Part shown: one piece after another, positions 57,256 through 64,000 of the stretch | How positions within the stretch are numbered: position 1 is the stretch's first letter | Layout of the letters: the number at the start of each line of letters is the position of its first letter | Assembly (NCBI GenBank): GCA_025267735.1 | Contig: CM046303.1 | Location: forward strand, 45,335,380 to 45,399,379 | DNA: 64,000 nt | Reading direction: 5' to 3' | From: Mactra quadrangularis | Lineage: Eukaryota; Mollusca; Bivalvia; Venerida; Mactridae | Program-made: the position numbers and the translations under genes | Notes under the pieces: generated by a model | Seen by the model: only the letters and a program-made list of their open reading frames with translations | The model's database searches: none | Told to the model about the DNA's origin: nothing

Positions 57256-60200
57256 ATAGATAAAGTTGCGCAAGAATGATACATGAAAAATAGGTAAACA
57301 TCTACTTATTACTTTTAAGGTTAACATTTCTAAAAAGTTGCATCATTAATTGTGCATGCTAACATGAGTAAATATATTCAGCCAAAGCCATGTAATGTCA
57401 ATTTCACAACTACTTTTAGATATTATATATTTGCTACATGTTCCACTGTACCAAAATTGTTCAGAACATTTTCAGTCCATGATTCATTTGGAATTTATAC
57501 ATTTATACACATATTACCGAATTATGAACAAAATCCAAACCAAGAGTTTAGTTATTTTCTTTACGCGTAAAATACGCGATAATCCTATGGAGAAAATGTC
57601 ATTTCACACAAATTAAGATTGATTGTATTTTTCTAATTTCCGTTAAAACATTTATTGGAGAACTTTCTAAAGTTGTTTTCACAATAACGCTGTTTCAGGA
57701 TAATATGTTTGTATTCACAACTTCTGGAATCTAATTAGCTTGTCAATTTTACATTGACGTTGAGACAGTGTGTTCTTATAGTACACTGAATATTATAATT
57801 GACAAAAACATGTTAAATGGTGAATCCATAAGCAACCGACAAGTTTCCAGCACGAAAGCTCTGTAATTATATTATTTTCGTCCCGGAACCGTGCCGGCTG
57901 CTTATGGATGAATCTGTCATTTTTTTAGACATTGAGCCTAGCTTTTTTGCCAAATAAATATATTGACTTGATTCAAATATTATAAACAATGCATTTTACA
58001 AAATTACAATATAACATCAGCATGTACAGTATACATACTTAAGATAAGCTATGGTGCACCATTCAATATTATATAATAGTGTTACTTCTGAATTATTGAT
58101 AAATAGCGTTTGCCTATCCCAGCTATCGGTATCATCAAATTTACAAATTATAAAACGTTATCACGCATACTTATTATGGTAGGGGCAACCAAAATAGACG
58201 AATATTTGATATTCTTGTACCAAAATTCTCTACATAGGTTATCTCCCTTTATTGTAAGAGCCTATGACGTCACTGGTGCGGGAGTTTGTCTCGTACCTAG
58301 AGGATATCAATATTCTGGATAGATCAAGAATCTAGCTATCCCCTGGGTACGAGAATGTACAGTTCATGACGCAAATGAAAACACGACACACAATCCTAAG
58401 GTAGCAAAGATAAATCGTATACTTGAAATCAATACATCAAAAAGAAAAAAACAATTTCGTTTACATAAATACTATGCGACATGTTAAATATAGCATGAAA
58501 TCGTGGGTGAAAGAAATTGGTGAAACAGACGTATAAGTAAATTGTTTCTGACATTGTAAATGTTTTTATTTGTAGTAGACTGGTTGTATGTTAGTATATA
58601 TGTGTGTGTCAGCCATCCAAAATTAGTTTTCTCTCAATTAGGTGGCATTGAATGAGATAAATAAAAAACGGCTCGTTCAAAGTACATGCACTGATCGTTT
58701 ATATAAACAATTGGTTTATTAAGATAGCCGACTTCATTGAAATCAAATTTGGTGTGGAACATTTTAAAAAATATAGTTTTGCATTTGACCTAGTTTATAA
58801 ATCGACTCAATTTTCTTGCAGACGATATAAAGTTTAAGATTTAAACTCAAAGTATCTTTTGGATTTTTAATGAATAAAAAAGTAGTTGATATTCAGGTGC
58901 AATTTAGTGTCATTCCATAATTTGTCCGAAATGAGAATTCGGCGAAAACAATTCACGTTTATCTTATTGGTTGTTGTAGATCACGTGAATATAGACCCTG
59001 ACTGTAGTATTAATCAGAGATAATATTCTTTCTTGTCACTTTCTTAAGGTCATAAAACAAATATTATTTTGTCAATATATGATCGTCTGCAACATGTCAC
59101 AATAGGTTATAACAGTGAATAATCTCCTCTGTTGAATTATAGTGTATTTTGTTGTCTTTTCTTTATGAATACTTTAAATATGTCTGCGTGAACAAGTTCT
59201 CTACATAATCACATAAAACAGAGTCCTAGTCCTGTTAATAGATTATTTCAGGAGATCTTTAGTCTGACATTTCCGTAAGTAAATGATATTAACAATTCCT
59301 TTCAAATGCAATCATCGTCATTGTAATCAGCACTTTGAGTTGTGATATTCAAGGATAAATATGATTTCCTCTTGAGTGCAATTTATGCTTACTATACAAC
59401 TCAAATTATAAGTATGCATATATATATATACTAAACTCTCAGATGAAATGTGTATTCTCGTATAGGGTGGTGAGTACATACCACTACATACAAAATGGTC
59501 TATATATATTAAACTAAAATATATCTCGACAGCTTAATGTTTGTTAATCAGTTACAAAAACTCCTTAGCTTGATACCATCTTTCTTTTTATTTTATCTTG
59601 ACCGTTTGTCAAATGCTAATAATGTCTGACAAGCTCGAAGGATTATTAGGTTCTTAACACACATTTCACTCCACCCAAAATTTATCAAGCCTCGAACTAC
59701 GCCAAAAATATAGTCATAACTCTCACTCATATCAAAAAAGTATACCAAAGTATTTTGTAGCTTATTTATAAAGATAACAGTGGTTATTGTCTCCGCTCAG
59801 AATATCTAAGCTAATCAATACATTATATTTAGTAACCTGCTGTGATTCTGTAATACAAATGTCAAACTTTCCGATGGATTACATGTTTCTCTGATTTAAC
59901 CATTTTTTATTACCGTGTCACCAAACCTGACTTGAATATTGTATCATTAAAACAGAAACCAAATTACCATCTAGTGATGATTTATGCTTGAGTTCATATA
60001 AGACATTAGTTTACGATCTGAGATATTACCAGAATGATAAATGACATACTCTGAGATAAAATTGTATTGGTTTTGTGACAATATTAAGCTTCTTCATTGT
60101 CTATAGTCACATGGTCGACGACAACAACTAATAAAGTCAACAGACACTTTAATCGCGGATTTTTCTTTCTAGGCAAATTAGTTTATAAAAAAATTAAAAG

Positions 60201-60370
60201 CGCATAAAATACCACTACTTACATGTGTCCGAAATTTCTCATTAACCATATAAATTGCAATCCATATCTCTAAAACCTCAGACCAATAAATGAACCAAGC
60301 TGGTTAGTAGATCATTCGTAAAAATATTTTTTCAGAGGATTCAGAGTAAACAATTACTACTCCTTGACTT
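57256..60370. other. Unit copy 2, best-conserved part, no gene recognised
   Basis: It is nearly identical to 44812-47937 of copy 1. The 95-codon frame at 47938-48225 and the 110-codon frame at 60371-60703 share their start and first about 75 codons. They diverge by frameshift afterwards and include sub-repeat sequence, so they are not supported as genes. Confidence 0.45.
58289..58354. mobile_element. CTCGTACC-type MITE in unit copy 2
   Basis: Same element at the same place as 45861-45930, with better preserved GGGTACGAGA right end. It was therefore in the ancestral unit. Confidence 0.6.
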
Positions 60371-61776
60371 ATGTTTGCATTCCCGGAAAAGAAAAGTAAC
60401 AGTTATTTTAGGCACTATTTGAATCTTTCTTACTCTTGGTTTCCAACATTTAGAATTGTTAACATTCTGATGGTCACGTTTCTATACAGTATTTACCATG
60501 TATTATACATATACCGCAAATATAAGGATTTAAATTTAATCCTGCCTCTTATTGCAAGGCCAAAGCCAAAGAGAAGTGAAGGAACTTTTATTGCTTGCAT
60601 AGACATGCACTTACTGGCGCTAAATCCGACTGATACTACTTTAACATCCTTTGACAACTCACAGAAACAACTAGCACCACCAATCATCCTCTACAATATC
60701 TAATTACATTCACACTTCCACAGCAATAATTTCCATAAAATGGATTTTATCATTTTCCTACTATAAATGAGCCGATCAGCGTCATTGAAGAATTTCATTA
60801 CATTCATTGATAGTCATGTATTAACTAACGCCAAATCCGACTGATACTACTTAAACAACCATTTTGATCTCTTTTAGAAACCAAGACGGCGGCCAATATG
60901 GCGGCGTAAAACTAATTTATGCAAGTTAAATACAAGAAAAATACATGTACATCTTTTTACAAAACGTGATCATAAAATGATAAAAAAGAGTTATGGAATC
61001 TGCACATCTGTTAAAAAGTGTTTACTCTCCAAAAGCGAAATCAGTGTACAATACATCCCATTGCACGTATAAGGTTGCATTAAACAATCAAACACTTGTA
61101 TCCAATCGGCAATACATGGCCAGTGAACACATCGCTTATTGCACGTGTCGCCTAAATCGATAAATAGTTCAGAAATGTCCGAACTATAGCCAACACTAAT
61201 GAGAACGAATATTGAATCATAAACTTGTTATCCATCATAAAATCAACCATGTAAATGTTTTATGACAACAATTAATGTTTATATATTGATTGACAGACGA
61301 TATATTTATTAACCAGTGGTTTATAACAACCAGACTGATTGATGACATTGTATATCAGTCCACGATGGTTTAAATGTTAATTATCATTATTCTTTTTATG
61401 CTTTACGATGCCTTTCTTATACTTCCGCAGTCAAATCGCAGCGGATGCCAATTGGTCTGCTTACTGTCATTATAAACGCTATGGTCTCGTGTCTCATTTG
61501 ACAATAGTATTCAGCACATATTCATTGTCATGTGGTTGACAGCTGATCTTCATTATACCGTTATAGGTAGGATGTGTTCATAATATTTCATAAACAATCA
61601 TCACGGCAGTGTATAAGTCGAATCCGTAGTCTAGTGGTATAGAACACGCTGACCACAAATCAACGTAACTTTTCATTTAACGGTATTTGAGATTCTAGCC
61701 TAGCTCTGAAGAGAGTATCGTTTGACTGTCGTATAGGAGCAAACATCGAATGGAATATGCTTTTCTGTTACTTACC

Positions 61777-61910
61777 TTGTATGTATTAGTGAGCTGTGGG
61801 TTATAGCATACTAGCATATGTATGGTCTGTTCGCCATCATTATAGATGAGAGAAAACATTGCGTGGTACAGAGACATTGGCTTGTCTTTAATCCATTTGC
61901 ATGTGTACAC
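61777..61910 (-). other. Candidate minus-strand exon with strong donor, copy 3
   Basis: MYTCKWIKDKPMSLYHAM opens on the minus strand at 61910 and the frame reaches AAG|GTAAGT at about 61776. The frame itself continues past the donor to 61695. About 45 codons before the donor. No upstream acceptor or promoter was identified, and the protein is not recognised. Confidence 0.32.
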
Positions 61911-63205
61911 GGAGTATCATTAGACTTCTGGTAGTTTGAAGATATATGTCACATTCGGTTGGTATTGTAAGTTGAGGTCAAAATATTGAAGACATACGAT
62001 TCCAAACTGAACCATTAGTTGAAACCTTTGATCTCTTAGCATTAGAATAAAACATTTTATAGATTGATTAATGCAGAATAGAAAAGCCATACACTTTTTT
62101 ACGAATGCAAGGGTTGATGTTTAAAGTGATTTATTGTCATCATGAACTGATTTGTTCCTAAAATAATCAAATCGATATATTGTTTCTGTTCATGCGGCGT
62201 GTAATGATTTAGAATGTTCGCAAAGAGAATAAACAACAGAATTGTGCAATACAATGGAATAAAATAGTTAAAATTATGATTGCTTCGTTACAAACGAATT
62301 CAGAAGGCTATATTTGTCTTGTCATATTACGGGCATATGATTTTACCAATTAAATTGTTTTCATTACTAGAAACTAATTTTGATACTAATTTATCAGCAT
62401 GCGGGTATTTGTGTTGAAAAAAAATCGTCGTTAAAATGAACAATATTTTTATTCCATTTTCATTAAATGTTGAGTTGGGATAGCTAAATGGGTTTTGAGC
62501 AAGCACTACTCCTGCAAGACTTCTGAAATATTAGTTTATTTACAAATTAAAGTTTAAATGTATTATCTTACTAATGCAAGACGTATCCTAATGAATGTAA
62601 ATCATACTTAACCTCTACCTTTATATACATGTGCATTGTCAGATGCGAAAGTGCTTAATACAAGAACCATAACTCCGGCTTTGTGCATTTTTGTGTTTTC
62701 TCTTTTCTCATTGCAAATAAGACTAATTGAATTGCATTTCATCTGTATAATCGACGATTACTTGATGTTTGTTTCACATTGCGGTGCTCCTATTCATGGA
62801 TACTATAAACTAAGCTATCATCATCAGTACAGTACGTAACAAAACTTTGACGACGCATTAGGTTTATATATTGATCTCGTATCATATTAGCGGCTCTCTT
62901 TCTGTATTTGCACAATGTTACACAATGCAGTTCTGTTTCCATTATTAGGCGTTGTTATGCGTTTTCAATTTCCATATTTGTAGACCCTAACAAAGATATG
63001 GATCTGAATGTTTTAGTGCAATCCCTTTAATGTTATGTCTCGTATGGACTTTCGTATAGGGAATTTCCATTCAGTTAATACTAACTTATATATTTTTATA
63101 AGTTTTTTATAAGTTTATGTTTGACACTCCTCTACATCTCTTGTACACATGGATAAATGACTTGCATAATTAGTTAGGTTTTTATTCTTAGATGAAACTT
63201 ATTCT

Positions 63206-63512
63206 AGGGCCGACTTGATTTGCCAGAGCGGCTCGATTCGGCGTGCGCCTGTTCCTACACGGGCACCGGAAAATCGCTTAATTTGTTTCAAGATTAAGCC
63301 GAAATCATTAGTCGGCACACGCTAAATAGCCGGTTACGTTTAAGCGGCGATCAAGTGACAAATATGGCTGTAAATGGCTACAAGATAAACCTTTATAATA
63401 ATAATTTACTAATTTTATAGGCTAAATATTGACGACTAAAGTGATTTATATATACGACGAGCCGGTCGGTTAACGCCGGTTCGTAAGCCGTCTAGGCAAA
63501 TCAAGTCGACCC
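63206..63512. mobile_element. TIR element, GACTTGATTTGCC family, in copy 3
   Basis: GGGCCGACTTGATTTGCC (63207-63224) and GGCAAATCAAGTCGACCC (63495-63512) are inverted 18-base ends. The interior matches the copy 2 element, but about 150 bases present in copy 2 are missing. Copy 1 lacks the element at the matching place (about 39090). Confidence 0.7.
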
Positions 63513-64000
63513 ATAGTTACGTGTGTTAGCAATACGCAAACAAATTCAGACGGAGTCAGTCATGCATTTGAAAAAGACAAGTCTTCAATTACTTTTGTTT
63601 ATTAACCTTTAACTATGTTATGCTACATATACGAGTATGTGGTCTTTGTTATTACGAGTATTGTTAACGTACATGAACAAACGATCAGAACAGATAAACA
63701 CTCTATTGCACTACACATCCATACCAGTTTCGTCCCGTATCCAACGGTTACAACTATCGTCCATGAAAGTGCCATCACGGCATAAAAGTAGCTATATCTG
63801 ACAAATTATGTGATAGAAAAGCAAAGATGATTAAATATATAATAGCATGTTTTAAATCACTTTTATAACCGAGTTTAATGTCTAAAAACTGTGACAGGAA
63901 TATAATAAAGACAGATTTATGTTGCTGTAGGCGATAAAAATAATTGATTGAATCTATATCTTAGAACGAGCTGCCAACTTTGTAGTTCTTTTAGTGGCAA

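Larger units (their letters stand above)
48099..60530. repeat. Large tandem unit, copy 2
   Basis: It repeats copy 1 in the same order and orientation: TGGGTTATAGCATACTAGCAG about 50009, TCGTCCCGTATC about 51587, the MPIPAIG-type frame 58110 and the MFAF frame 60371. Copy-specific features are a doubled sub-repeat at its start, a TIR element at 50854-51319 and a foldback insertion at about 56716-57255. No conserved long coding frame spans it. Confidence 0.85.
60531..64000. repeat. Large tandem unit, copy 3, cut by window end
   Basis: It continues the array. AATCCTGCCTCTTA is at about 60539, TGGGTTATAGCATACTAGCA about 61799 and TCGTCCCGTATC about 63730. It has lost most of the first sub-repeat after the junction near 60665-60690. 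It carries the same TIR element family as copy 2 at 63206-63512. It is by eye closer to copy 2 than to copy 1. Confidence 0.85.

Overview
This window looks like AT-rich nuclear DNA from an animal, most likely a bivalve-type mollusc. The evidence is a GT-AG spliced gene with short exons and introns of hundreds to thousands of bases, many tRNA-derived SINE fragments, foldback and piggyBac/hAT/mariner-like MITEs, a decayed Jockey/CR1-type LINE, and no bacterial gene structure. The mollusc assignment is inference; the eukaryotic assignment is certain. Most long open frames here are low-complexity or satellite artefacts.

Region 1 (about 1.3-19.0 kb, + strand) is a multi-exon copy of THADA, the large HEAT-repeat protein (Trm732 in yeast) that helps the Trm7/FTSJ1 methyltransferase modify tRNA position 32. 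Eleven further exon segments plus the first can be placed (twelve in all), with mostly consistent splice phases. Compared from memory with vertebrate THADA, they cover the N-terminus, a middle patch and the C-terminus. The conserved DUF2428 core and two other blocks are not found. One exon carries an in-frame TAG and an apparent extra A in an A7 run, and another runs into TGA with no clear donor. I read the locus as a decayed or internally deleted THADA copy. Its largest intron holds a 4.4-kb, 36-bp minisatellite (8.6-13.0 kb), and a (GAT)14 tract sits where the internal deletion would join.

Region 2 (19-30.6 kb) is gene-poor. It holds foldback MITEs, a two-block 26-bp satellite of 55 units flanked by inverted arms (21.95-23.69 kb), a degenerate about 135-bp repeat, a CA/CCCCA microsatellite, a mariner-type MITE and two promoter-like motif clusters (23.69-23.72 and 28.94-29.03 kb).

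Region 3 starts with a convincing first coding exon at 30,682-30,765 (28 codons, strong donor) of an unrecognised + strand gene. No downstream exon was found, so the rest of the window may lie in its first intron or beyond it.

Region 4 (about 34.75-64.0 kb) is a head-to-tail array of a roughly 12-13 kb, mostly non-coding unit: copy 1 about 34.84-48.10, copy 2 about 48.10-60.53, copy 3 about 60.53 to the window end. Copies differ by transposon presence/absence (LINE in copy 1, TIR elements in copies 1, 2 and 3), by sub-repeat number and by substitutions. One short segment with a perfect minus-strand donor (AAG|GTAAGT) recurs in all three copies and is the best candidate for transcribed sequence in the unit.
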